The translations under genes and the position numbers were made by a program. Shown here piece after piece: positions 15,748-24,524 of a stretch of 47,556 bases of DNA. Under the pieces are notes generated by a model that saw only the letters and a program-made list of their open reading frames with translations, had not been told where the DNA came from and did no database searches. Position 1 is the stretch's first letter, and each line of letters starts with the position of its first letter. This stretch comes from Tissierellaceae bacterium (GTDB lineage: Bacteria; Bacillota; Clostridia; Tissierellales; Tissierellaceae): contig JARIDA010000009.1 in assembly GCA_029257065.1 (NCBI GenBank), forward strand, positions 1 through 47,556, in the 5' to 3' direction.

Positions 15748-16821
15748 ATAATTATTATAGTTTAAAATTTTTACCTTTCCATTTAAATAGTCAACAGCAG
15801 TTTCTGCCAATGCTTCCATTTCACTCTCTCCAGGATAAATATAGACTTTAGAAATCCAATCGATTCTTCTTCTAATTAAATGGACTAAAAATTCAGAGTG
15901 ACTAAGTCCTCCTGTAAACAATATGGCATCCACATTACCTCTAAGCACTGTGGACATGGAGCCTATCTCTTTTGCAATCTGATATGCCATTGCTTCAAAA
16001 ACTTCCTTAGCCTTAGAATCACCTGATTCAATAAGTTCCATAACTTCTATTCCACTATTGGTTCCTAAATATGAGAAAAGTCCACCTTCACCAACTAATT
16101 TTCTTTCTATTTCACTTTTAGTATATTTTCCACTAAAGCACATATTGACAATTTTAGCTGCTGGAAGTCCTCCAGATCTTTCTGGTGTAAAAGGGCCGTC
16201 TCCAGCAAGAGCATCATTACTATCTATCATTTTACCGTTCTTATGGACGGTTACAGAAATGCCTCCTCCTAAATGAACTATTATTAAATTTAGATCTTCA
16301 TATTTTAATCTATTTTCCTCAGAGAATTTTTTTCCGATTGCTTTTTGATTTAGTGCATGTAGAATACTAGTTCTCTCCAAATCTTTAATTCCAGAATATC
16401 TGGCAATATCCTGAAATTCATCTGTAGTAGGAGAATTTGTAGATATGGTAGGAATATTATATTCATCTCCCAATTCAAAAGCAATTTTAGAACCAATTCC
16501 AGAAGCGTGAATTCCCCAATCTCCAGATTCAATATCTTCTATCATATTTTCTGTTATATTAAAAACTCCACTAGGCAGTGGTTTCCAAAATCCACCTCTA
16601 GAAACTATACAATCCAGATCTGTTAAATTAATATTATTATTATTTAAAAAATTTAACACATATCCCTTTCTATAGTCAGATTGATTAAAAATATTATTAA
16701 ATTTATTTAACTCATCACTGGGATGTCTGATGGTTTCTTCATTAAATAGCTCTAAATCATTATATAGGGCTACTTTTGTTGATGTGGATCCAAAATTTAA
16801 AACTAAAATTTTTCTATACAT
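15745..16821 (-). CDS. buk: Butyrate kinase
   Basis: A 358-residue acetokinase-family enzyme that transfers phosphate between butyryl phosphate and ADP, making ATP in butyrate or branched-chain acid fermentation. The N-terminal phosphate-binding motif is LVLNFGSTSTKVALY. Other family landmarks are HLGGGISV near 183, GDGPFTPERSGGLP near 207, and ILFTGGLSHS near 309. Length and the GPFTPERSG motif separate it from acetate kinase (about 400 residues). No phosphotransbutyrylase gene is nearby, so its partner must be elsewhere. The ATG follows AGGAGG. It lies 37 bases after the HdeD-like gene on the same strand. Confidence 0.93.
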   Translation of the reverse strand: MYRKILVLNFGSTSTKVALYNDLELFNEETIRHPSDELNKFNNIFNQSDYRKGYVLNFLNNNNINLTDLDCIVSRGGFWKPLPSGVFNITENMIEDIESGDWGIHASGIGSKIAFELGDEYNIPTISTNSPTTDEFQDIARYSGIKDLERTSILHALNQKAIGKKFSEENRLKYEDLNLIIVHLGGGISVTVHKNGKMIDSNDALAGDGPFTPERSGGLPAAKIVNMCFSGKYTKSEIERKLVGEGGLFSYLGTNSGIEVMELIESGDSKAKEVFEAMAYQIAKEIGSMSTVLRGNVDAILFTGGLSHSEFLVHLIRRRIDWISKVYIYPGESEMEALAETAVDYLNGKVKILNYNNY

Positions 16822-16858
16822 AATAACCTCCTAAAATCAAACTGAGAATATTTAACTA

Positions 16859-17398
16859 TTATAAAAACATTCCTCTAAATTTGGATAGAACAAAAAATGT
16901 GGAAATAAAAGAAATACCAGATATAAATAAATAAAGTGCTATAATGGTGTTAAGATAAATAGCTGAAAGTACAGGATTATTTATAAGCATAAAGCCAAAT
17001 ATAACCCCTATTATTCCAGTGATAAGTGCCAACCACCATCTTTTAATATCCAATTTTTTAAAATCTATTGCAGCAGCAATTTCAATAATTCCATTAAATA
17101 GAATCCAGAAACCAATCAAAATTCCAAAAGCTAAAGCTGATGTTTCTAAATTCCTATACATAATAGTTCCTAAAATAATGTCTAAAATACCACCAATTAA
17201 GAAGGAACCTGTTTTAAAAACATAAGAACTAAAATATCGGACTATCCTTATAATTCCAATTAAAATAAGAATAATTGAAAAGAGTTTAACAACAGCAATT
17301 GTTCCTTCAATAGGATTAAATAGATGTAGTCCACCTCCTATAATAAGTAAAATACCAATAAATAAAGAAAGCCATCTTGTGAAACTAATACCTCTCAT
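16859..17398 (-). CDS. HdeD/DUF308-family membrane protein
   Basis: A 179-residue protein with six hydrophobic segments in pairs, each with a Gly-rich GI-LLI-GG type helix. This is the repeated pattern of the DUF308/HdeD family, linked in enterobacteria to acid stress but otherwise of unknown function. The ATG is preceded by AGGTGA. It is upstream of butyrate kinase on the same strand with no terminator between, so co-transcription is likely. Confidence 0.82.
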   Translation of the reverse strand: MRGISFTRWLSLFIGILLIIGGGLHLFNPIEGTIAVVKLFSIILILIGIIRIVRYFSSYVFKTGSFLIGGILDIILGTIMYRNLETSALAFGILIGFWILFNGIIEIAAAIDFKKLDIKRWWLALITGIIGVIFGFMLINNPVLSAIYLNTIIALYLFISGISFISTFFVLSKFRGMFL

Positions 17399-17519
17399 TT
17401 AATCACCTCGATTAATTTGATTATACAGTTATATTATACCCGGACCTAAATTTTTCAAGCGATTGGGAAGATTCAGAAATCTCTCTTAATTCTATCATAT
17501 CATTTTTTAAAAAAAATAA

Positions 17520-17549
17520 AAGCCTGAGAATTATATAATTCTCAGGCTT
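17520..17549 (-). terminator. Intrinsic terminator of the ychF gene
   Basis: A perfect 15-bp palindrome centred at 17534/17535 with GCCTGAGAATTAT arms; on the minus strand it is followed by a T-rich run. Confidence 0.88.
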
Positions 17550-17568
17550 AATAATGATTTAATTTATC

Positions 17569-18660
17569 TTAAACATTGAATCTAAATAGACAAACGTCTC
17601 CATCTTGCATAATATAGTCTTTACCTTCTATTCTTAAAAGACCTTGGTCTCTAGCTTTTGCCATATCTCCATCACATTTCATTATAGCTTCATAGGAAAT
17701 AGTTTCAGATCTAATAAAACCTCTTTCCATATCTGTATGAATAACTCCTGCAGCGGCTGGGGCAAGGGTCCCTTCCTTAATGGTCCAAGCTCTAGCTTCT
17801 TTTGGACCAACTGTAAAGAAACTCATAAGTCCCAGAAGTCTATATCCTGCTCGAACTAATTTATCTAAACCTGATCTTTCTAAACCTAGATCATTTAAAA
17901 ATTCCATTTTTTCTTCTTCATCCAGTTGTGAAATTTCAGCTTCGATTTGTGCAGAGATAGTAACTACTTCTGCCTCCTCTTGCTTAGCATACTCTCTAAT
18001 AGACTGAACAAATTTATTCTCCTCATTAGTAACTTCTTCTTCTGAAACATTAGCTACATATATTATTGGTTTTGAACTTAAAAGATTGAATTCTTTTAAA
18101 ATAGCTTTTTCTTCCTTTGATAAATCAAGAGTTCTAGCAGAAATACCATCTTCTAAGGATGCAATTACTTTTTCTATTAAATCCAGTTCCAGTTGTAAGG
18201 ATTTATCTCCCTTAACGGATTTTCTAACTCTTTCCAATCTACGCTCTAGAACTTCAACATCTGAAAGCATTAATTCTAAATTAATAATTTCAATATCTCT
18301 AACTGGATCAATTCCACCATCCACATGGACAATGTCATCATCTTCAAAAGCTCTTACCACATGAACAATTGCTTGAACCTCTCTAATATGTGCAAGAAAC
18401 TTGTTTCCAAGTCCTTCACCAGCACTAGCACCTTCCACTAACCCAGCTATATCATAAAATTCTATAGCTGCAGGCATGGTTCTTTGAGAACCATATGCTT
18501 CTGCTAAATTATCAATTCTCTCATCTGGCACAGATACAACTCCAACATTTGGCTCTATGGTTGTAAATGGATAATTGGCTGACTCTGCTCCAGCCTGTGT
18601 AATAGCATTAAATAATGTACTTTTACCAACATTTGGTAATCCGACTATTCCTAATTTCAT
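17569..18660 (-). CDS. ychF: Ribosome-binding ATPase YchF (Obg-like)
   Basis: A 363-residue conserved P-loop protein that binds ribosomes and prefers ATP over GTP. The P-loop is GLPNVGKST (residues 6-14), G3 is DIAGLVEGAS, and the G4 position reads NVSEE, the non-NKxD form that explains ATP preference. A coiled-coil stretch follows (about 130-170), then a TGS domain at the C-terminus. The length matches the family. The ATG has AAAGGA upstream. It is transcribed alone. Confidence 0.96.
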   Translation of the reverse strand: MKLGIVGLPNVGKSTLFNAITQAGAESANYPFTTIEPNVGVVSVPDERIDNLAEAYGSQRTMPAAIEFYDIAGLVEGASAGEGLGNKFLAHIREVQAIVHVVRAFEDDDIVHVDGGIDPVRDIEIINLELMLSDVEVLERRLERVRKSVKGDKSLQLELDLIEKVIASLEDGISARTLDLSKEEKAILKEFNLLSSKPIIYVANVSEEEVTNEENKFVQSIREYAKQEEAEVVTISAQIEAEISQLDEEEKMEFLNDLGLERSGLDKLVRAGYRLLGLMSFFTVGPKEARAWTIKEGTLAPAAAGVIHTDMERGFIRSETISYEAIMKCDGDMAKARDQGLLRIEGKDYIMQDGDVCLFRFNV

Positions 18661-18846
18661 TTAATTTATCCTTTCTTATATCTTAATTTATATATTATTT
18701 ATTATATATTTACGAATTTAAACACAATTCAACAAGTATATATTGTATTATAAAAAAGTAAAAAAAGCAAATAAAGCCTGTATAACAGCTTAGTTTCATT
18801 TTAAATAGGTATATATAAGATAGAATCTTAAAATGGGGTGAAAAAA

Positions 18847-19902
18847 GTGAAAAAATCAATAAACAAAGTATTTATCAATATATTGTTAATGCTTCTAATA
18901 ATAATATCAATAAGTAAGGTTATTCCAATAATTAAACCAGTATTAGAAGTATTTTTCATGTTAATAGCACCAATTATAATCTCCTTTTTCATATATTATT
19001 GGTTAAGACCTATAAAGAGGAAACTTTCCCAAGGAAAATATAAGAAATACAGTGGAATTATATCTGCATTAGTTTTATTATTGTTTATAGGGATTTTAGC
19101 GGCTATAATATCATCAGCGGGAGTGGTTCTTGTAGATCAATTTAAGGATGTTTTCTTAAATAGTGATGGTATGATAGGTAATTATAAGGATATTATTCAA
19201 GAGCAATTATCCAATTTTAATATTAGTTCAGATATAACAAAAAAATTAGCCAGTGTATTAGAAAATGCAGTTGGTGGCATAGGTAATAGTGTGTTGGATA
19301 TGTTTTCTGGAATAGGAGATTTTACAACACAAATAATTTTGATTCCCTTTATAGTATATTATTTGCTTAGAGATGAGAAATACGCATATAAAAAACTACA
19401 GTCATTTATACCAGATGACAAGAAAGACAGGGTAAACTCCGTTCTAGGAACAATAGATGGAATATTAGCCAGTTATATAACTGGACAACTATTGGTGGCT
19501 CTTATACTTGGAGGATTAATGTTTATAGGATTTTTAATATTGAAACTTCCAAATTCGTTGCTGATGGCCACATTTGTAACAATAACTTCAATAATTCCAA
19601 TAATTGGAGCATTTTTAGGAGTTTTGCCAGCCATATTAACAGGGTTAACCATAGATTTATTATTAGTGGTTAAGATAGTAGTTTTAGCCACAATTGTACA
19701 ACAAATTGAAAGTAATCTTATAACTCCAAATGTTATTGGAAGTAAATTATCTATTCATCCACTGACAATTATGATTGTTGTAATTGTGAGTATTAATTTA
19801 ATGGGAATATTTGGAGCTTTTATAGGGGTTCCAACATATTTAGTCCTATCTACCATAATAAAGGAAATATATAAGTATAGATTTGAAAAAGATAAACAAT
19901 AA
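18847..19902 (+). CDS. AI-2E family transporter (PerM/YdiK-like)
   Basis: A 351-residue polytopic membrane protein of the AI-2E/PerM superfamily, with an N-terminal membrane pair, an extracellular mixed region (about 95-150) and five or more C-terminal segments. The conserved IIPIIGAFLGVLPA and ESNLITPNVIGSKLSIHPL stretches are diagnostic. Members export signals or move ions; the actual substrate here is unknown. GGGGTG at 18835-18840 fits the GTG at 18847 (6-base spacer), better than the GTG at 18838 that lies inside it. Confidence 0.88.
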   Translation: MKKSINKVFINILLMLLIIISISKVIPIIKPVLEVFFMLIAPIIISFFIYYWLRPIKRKLSQGKYKKYSGIISALVLLLFIGILAAIISSAGVVLVDQFKDVFLNSDGMIGNYKDIIQEQLSNFNISSDITKKLASVLENAVGGIGNSVLDMFSGIGDFTTQIILIPFIVYYLLRDEKYAYKKLQSFIPDDKKDRVNSVLGTIDGILASYITGQLLVALILGGLMFIGFLILKLPNSLLMATFVTITSIIPIIGAFLGVLPAILTGLTIDLLLVVKIVVLATIVQQIESNLITPNVIGSKLSIHPLTIMIVVIVSINLMGIFGAFIGVPTYLVLSTIIKEIYKYRFEKDKQ

Positions 19903-19998
19903 CTGGCATAGAGAGATAAAATTAGATAGAATAGAGATATGTGAAGATTAGGAATAAATAGATTTTTAAATATTTAAAAAATAGAAAGGGGATTATTT

Positions 19999-21699
19999 AT
20001 GAGTAAAAAAATATTAATAATAGGTGGAGTTGCAGGTGGAGCATCAACAGCAGCTAGAGCAAGAAGAATTGATGAAGATGCAGAGATAATAATATTTGAA
20101 AAGGGACCTCATGTTTCATTTTCAAACTGTTCACTTCCATATCATTTAAGTGATGTGGTGGAAGAAATTGATGATTTGGTACTAATGCAACCAGATAATT
20201 TTGAAAAAGAATATAATATAGAAGCAAGAGTGAACAACGAAGTATTAGAAATTGATAGAGAAAACAAAGAATTAGTGGTTAAGAATCTGGAAACAGGAGG
20301 CACATATAGAGAGTCATACGATAAATTAGTCCTATCTCCAGGAGCAAGTCCTATAATGTTACCATTTGAAGGTAGAGAAAGTGTAAATCTTTTTACAGTT
20401 AGAAATGTACCAGATATAGGAATGTTAAAAACTCATATAAAAGAGAAGTCAGTAAAAACAATTTCCGTAATTGGTGGAGGATTTATTGGAGTAGAGGTAG
20501 CAGAAAATTTACAAATGTCAGGTTATGAAGTGACTCTTATAGAGGCTGCAGATCAAATAATGAGACCATTTGATTATGATATGGCACAAATATTACACAA
20601 AGAAATTCATGACAATGGTATTAATCTTCTAGTGGGAGATCCGGTAGATAGATTTAAAAAAGATACAGTGGTTTTAGCATCAGGAGAAGAAGTTCAAGCA
20701 GACGTTGTGGTTATGGCTATTGGTGTTAAAGCTGAAACCGGATTAGCTGAAGAATCAGGATTAGAATTAGGTAGAACAGGTGCAATAAAAGTTGATCATA
20801 ACTACTTAACCAATGATAAAAATATATATGCAGTAGGAGATGCTATAGAAGTTTGGCACAAATTACTTCACAGACCTAGTACACTTGCACTTGCAGGACC
20901 GGCACAAAAACAAGCAAGAGCTGTGGCGAATCATATATTCGGTGGATGTGTACAGAGAACCGGAGTAATAGGATCATCTGTAATACAAATATTTGATATG
21001 AATGCAGCAGCTACTGGTTTAAATGAGTCTTTAATTAAAGCATCAGGATTGGATATAGAATATGAAACTATAACTGTAATTCCATCTGACAAGGTGTCTC
21101 TAATGCCTGATAGTCAGCCAATGCATTTTAAATTAATATTTGAAAAACCAACAGGAAAAATTTTAGGTGCTCAGGCAATAGGTAGGGGAAATGTGGATAA
21201 AAGAATAGATGTTATTGCAACTATTCTTCATTTCAATGGAACACTTAGAGACTTAGTTCAATTGGAATTAACATATGCACCACCATTTGGAACTGCTAAA
21301 GATATTGTTAATCATGCAGCTCTAGTAGGATTAAATATACTTGAGAGAAAATACGATCAAGTTAAAGTTACAGAAGTAAGAGAATTAGTTGAAAATGATG
21401 CATTTATAATAGATGTAAGAGATCAGGAAGAATGGGATGAAGGACATTTAATTAATGCAGTTCATATACCAATGTGTGAGATAAGAGGTAGATTAGGTGA
21501 GATACCAAAAAATAAACCAGTTTATTTACACTGTAGAAGTGGTCAAAGAAGTTATAATATAGTGACTGCACTACAAAATTTAGGATATGATAATGTTATA
21601 AACATTTCTGGAAGTTTCTTAGGAATATCCTATTATGAATATTTTAATGATGTTACTAAAAATAGAAAGCCAATAGTAACAGAGTATAATTTTGAATAA
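19999..21699 (+). CDS. CoA-disulfide reductase / FAD-dependent oxidoreductase with C-terminal rhodanese domain
   Basis: A 566-residue flavoenzyme. The FAD-binding GGVAGGASTAARARR is near residue 9, the redox cysteine C44 is in SFSNCSLPYH, the NAD(P)H motif is VIGGGFIGVEVAENL near 157, the FAD-binding YAVGDA is near 277 and a dimerisation domain follows to about 450. A rhodanese domain (about 465-560) carries C512 in HCRSGQRS. This is the CoADR-RHD layout, which reduces CoA or protein persulfides and polysulfides in anaerobes; the exact substrate is inferred. AAGGGG precedes the ATG. It is monocistronic. Confidence 0.93.
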   Translation: MSKKILIIGGVAGGASTAARARRIDEDAEIIIFEKGPHVSFSNCSLPYHLSDVVEEIDDLVLMQPDNFEKEYNIEARVNNEVLEIDRENKELVVKNLETGGTYRESYDKLVLSPGASPIMLPFEGRESVNLFTVRNVPDIGMLKTHIKEKSVKTISVIGGGFIGVEVAENLQMSGYEVTLIEAADQIMRPFDYDMAQILHKEIHDNGINLLVGDPVDRFKKDTVVLASGEEVQADVVVMAIGVKAETGLAEESGLELGRTGAIKVDHNYLTNDKNIYAVGDAIEVWHKLLHRPSTLALAGPAQKQARAVANHIFGGCVQRTGVIGSSVIQIFDMNAAATGLNESLIKASGLDIEYETITVIPSDKVSLMPDSQPMHFKLIFEKPTGKILGAQAIGRGNVDKRIDVIATILHFNGTLRDLVQLELTYAPPFGTAKDIVNHAALVGLNILERKYDQVKVTEVRELVENDAFIIDVRDQEEWDEGHLINAVHIPMCEIRGRLGEIPKNKPVYLHCRSGQRSYNIVTALQNLGYDNVINISGSFLGISYYEYFNDVTKNRKPIVTEYNFE

Positions 21700-21719
21700 T
21701 ATAAAATATTAATATGAAT

Positions 21720-21753
21720 ATATCCTCTTATAGTGTTTAGGAGGATATTTTTA
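21720..21753 (+). terminator. Intrinsic terminator after the CoA-disulfide reductase gene
   Basis: ATATCCTC (21720-21727) pairs with GAGGATAT (21741-21748), followed by T residues. Confidence 0.7.
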
Positions 21754-21857
21754 TATTTAAATTGAATAAAAATACAGAAAGCTTTGAAAGTGTGATAAAA
21801 TAGAATACTGATAGTCAATTATTGGAATTGAAATATATATTTAAGAGAGGAATAGAT

Positions 21858-22685
21858 TTGGAAAGTCAATTTAATAAGGGAATAGAGTTAGAAAAAATAG
21901 AGAGAAGCATTATAAAGACATATAGAAAACACATTTGGGCAAGATTCATTCAGAGTATAAATGAATTTGACCTTATTCAAGATGGTGATAGGGTAGCAGT
22001 GGCTATATCAGGTGGAAAAGATAGTTTACTTCTGGCTAAATGTATGCAGGAATTTGCCAAATATGGTAAATGGGATATAGAACTGGAATTTTTGGCTATG
22101 GATCCTGGATATAGACCTGAAATAAGAGACCTTTTAGAGAAGAATTGCGAACATTTGGGAATACAGGTTAAAATATTTGATTCAGATGTATTTGAAGTGG
22201 CAGACAAATTGGCACAGGATAATCCATGCTATATGTGTGCCAGAATGAGAAGAGGTTTCTTATATGCAAGGGCAGAGGAATTAGGATGTAATAAACTGGC
22301 ATTGGGACATCACTTTAATGATGTTATAGAAACCACCATGTTAAATGTATTATGCTCTGCTAATTTTATGACTATGATGCCAAAATTAAAAGCAGATAAT
22401 TTTGAGGATATTGAAATTATAAGACCTTTGTACTATGTTAAGGAAAAGGATATTATAAGATGGATGAATAATACGGAGTTAACACCACTGGATTGTGCAT
22501 GCACTGTTTCGGCAAAAGAAATTGGAAGTAAAAGAGAAGAGATAAAACAGTTAATACAAGATTTAGGAGAGACATTTGCTGATGTGGATATGTCAATCTT
22601 TAGATCAGCACAAAATGTAAATATGGATAGAATTATAGGATGGGAAAAAGATAGGGAAAAACATTCCTTTTTAGATGAATATTAA
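21858..22685 (+). CDS. TtcA-family PP-loop ATPase (tRNA 2-thiolation-like)
   Basis: A 275-residue adenylating enzyme. The PP-loop SGGKDS is at 51-56. A CYMC pair (C124, C127) and a further C213/C215 pair (DCACT) fit the iron-sulfur cluster of TtcA/TtuA-type tRNA sulfurtransferases. The LGHHFNDVIETTMLN motif near 149 is typical. It probably modifies tRNA, though the position modified is not certain because Firmicute homologues are little studied. The TTG at 21858 has AGAGAGG upstream with a 6-base spacer; an upstream TTG at 21822 has no such site. It is followed by the helicase gene after 16 bases. Confidence 0.87.
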   Translation: MESQFNKGIELEKIERSIIKTYRKHIWARFIQSINEFDLIQDGDRVAVAISGGKDSLLLAKCMQEFAKYGKWDIELEFLAMDPGYRPEIRDLLEKNCEHLGIQVKIFDSDVFEVADKLAQDNPCYMCARMRRGFLYARAEELGCNKLALGHHFNDVIETTMLNVLCSANFMTMMPKLKADNFEDIEIIRPLYYVKEKDIIRWMNNTELTPLDCACTVSAKEIGSKREEIKQLIQDLGETFADVDMSIFRSAQNVNMDRIIGWEKDREKHSFLDEY

Positions 22686-22701
22686 AAGATAGGATGATTA
22701 T

Positions 22702-23805
22702 ATGAAAAATTTTATGAGTTTAGGTATTAAGCAAGAATTACAAGAAAATTTAAGCAGAAGAGGCATAAAAGAACCTACTCCAGTGCAGAGTGAATCTATA
22801 CCAGCTATACTTGCGGGAAAAGATATAATAGCACAGGCACAAACGGGAACAGGTAAAACATTAGCCTTTTTATTACCAGTAGTACAAAATATAAATACGG
22901 ATAAAAATTATCCACAAGGATTAATATTAACTCCAACAAGAGAATTGGCTCTTCAAATAAGTAAAGATGCTAGGGAGTTAACCAAAGATACGGATATAAG
23001 CATTTTAGCAGCTTATGGTGGTCAAGATGTGGAAAAACAAATCAGACAGTTAAAAAGAGGAATACATTTAATAATAGCCACTCCAGGAAGGTTAATAGAC
23101 CATTTAAGACGTGGTAGTTTAAGTATTAAGGGCATAGAATACTTAGTAATAGACGAAGCAGATGAGATGATAATGATGGGCTTTGGAAGAGATGTGGAGG
23201 ATATAGTAGGAGCAACTACAAAAAACAGACAAACCATGTTATTCTCAGCTACAATATCAGGACAAGTTAGAGATATTGGTAAAAGATTTATGAAAAAACC
23301 AGTTCAAATAGAAATTAAAAGTGATAATATTACCCTGGATAAAATAGAACAGATAGGAATACGAATAGAAGAAAAGGATAAGGATGATAGAGTAATGAGC
23401 CTTATAGATCAATACAATCCTTTCCTAATGCTCATATTTTGTCGTACAAGAGAAGGTGTTACTAGAGTTTATAATAAGCTTAAGCAAAATAAATATAATG
23501 TGAATGAACTTCATGGAGATCTTTCTCAGAACAAAAGAGAAAGAGTTATGGAATCCTTTAAAACTGCAGAAATTCAAATTTTAGTTGCAACGGATGTTGC
23601 AGCTAGGGGGATTGATGTGGAAGGAATTACTCATGTTATAAATTATGACTTACCCAATGATTCTGATTCCTATATACACAGAATAGGTCGTACAGGTCGT
23701 ATAGGAAATGAAGGAATAGCCATTACCTTTGTTACTGATAGGGATAGAAGAAGATTATCTGAAATAGAAGATAAAATAAAACACAAATTAAAACTTATAA
23801 ATTAA
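22702..23805 (+). CDS. DEAD-box RNA helicase (core only)
   Basis: A 367-residue ATP-dependent RNA helicase. Q-motif: SLGIKQELQENL to PTPVQ; motif I: AQTGTGKT; motif II: VIDEADEM; motif III: SAT; motif VI: HRIGRTGR. It ends right after the second RecA-like domain and lacks the RNA-binding tail of CshA, DbpA or DeaD. It may work with a partner, or RNA specificity may be low. It follows the TtcA-like gene closely, suggesting an RNA-metabolism pair. AGGATG precedes the ATG. Confidence 0.93.
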   Translation: MKNFMSLGIKQELQENLSRRGIKEPTPVQSESIPAILAGKDIIAQAQTGTGKTLAFLLPVVQNINTDKNYPQGLILTPTRELALQISKDARELTKDTDISILAAYGGQDVEKQIRQLKRGIHLIIATPGRLIDHLRRGSLSIKGIEYLVIDEADEMIMMGFGRDVEDIVGATTKNRQTMLFSATISGQVRDIGKRFMKKPVQIEIKSDNITLDKIEQIGIRIEEKDKDDRVMSLIDQYNPFLMLIFCRTREGVTRVYNKLKQNKYNVNELHGDLSQNKRERVMESFKTAEIQILVATDVAARGIDVEGITHVINYDLPNDSDSYIHRIGRTGRIGNEGIAITFVTDRDRRRLSEIEDKIKHKLKLIN

Positions 23806-23806
23806 T

Positions 23807-23845
23807 AAAAAGCGTTACTTTTGAATAAAAGTAACGCTTTTTTTA
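23807..23845. terminator. Strong bidirectional terminator between helicase and metallo-hydrolase genes
   Basis: A 16-bp perfect stem, AAAAAGCGTTACTTTT (23807-23822) and its complement (23827-23842), with a GAAT loop and T-run. Confidence 0.93.
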
Positions 23846-24520
23846 TATCTGAAAAGATTCATTTCCATATTTTAAATTAAATATTTTAGTATCTGAATTT
23901 TTCATTTTTTCTATAAATCGCTTATTATATTCATAATTATCTCCAAAATGCATGGGAAAGAAATAATCTGGTTTTAAGGTGTTAATAAAGTACTCACCTG
24001 CCAGATGGAAATTCTTCTCCAATCTAGGATCTACAGGAACAAAGGCTATATCAATAGGAGTTCCTATTAATTTATCCACTTCGAATTTATAATCCTTCTC
24101 TCTTTGTAATTCCTTTTCCTCTCCACTGTCTTCCCAGGCCCACCAATTCAGGTCTCCAGCATGAAAAATAGTCAATCCGTCAAGTTTTACCAAAAAAGAG
24201 GAGCCTTCATCTGTGGATCCTAGTATTTTAATTTCCATACCATTAAAATTAATCTCCTCATCTGGATGTACAAGTCGAATATTATCCGACTCCTGAATAT
24301 TTTCCACATCATCACTAATCACATAATTAGCTATATCCTTATAATTAAATATTTCAGGATTGAAATGATCATCATGTCCATGAGTCACAAAAAAGGTTGT
24401 ATTCTTATCTGGTATATCCAAATTACCTTTATAGTAATCAAAAACTAAAAAATCCTTATCAGTCTCTAATGTAAAACCACTATTGTAAATATATTCTACT
24501 TTTATATTTAACTTTTTCAA
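23843..24520 (-). CDS. Metallo-beta-lactamase-fold hydrolase, UlaG-like
   Basis: A 225-residue MBL-fold protein with the metal motif THGHDDHF (about residues 46-53), a further metal ligand in FHAGDLNWW near 113, and PMHFGDNYEY as the C-terminal His. The fold and length fit the lactonase UlaG/YtnP-like branch; the substrate is unknown. The start is a TTG, 4 bases after the kinase stop, with the AGAGAGG site overlapping the end of the kinase gene. It is therefore the third gene of the response regulator-kinase operon and may be under the same envelope-stress control. Confidence 0.85.
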   Translation of the reverse strand: MKKLNIKVEYIYNSGFTLETDKDFLVFDYYKGNLDIPDKNTTFFVTHGHDDHFNPEIFNYKDIANYVISDDVENIQESDNIRLVHPDEEINFNGMEIKILGSTDEGSSFLVKLDGLTIFHAGDLNWWAWEDSGEEKELQREKDYKFEVDKLIGTPIDIAFVPVDPRLEKNFHLAGEYFINTLKPDYFFPMHFGDNYEYNKRFIEKMKNSDTKIFNLKYGNESFQI

Positions 24521-24524
24521 AAAA

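Noticed and set aside
15745-16821. Acetate kinase as the identity of the acetokinase-family gene
   Set aside because: Length (358) and the GDGPFTPERSGGLP region match butyrate kinase; acetate kinase is about 40 residues longer.
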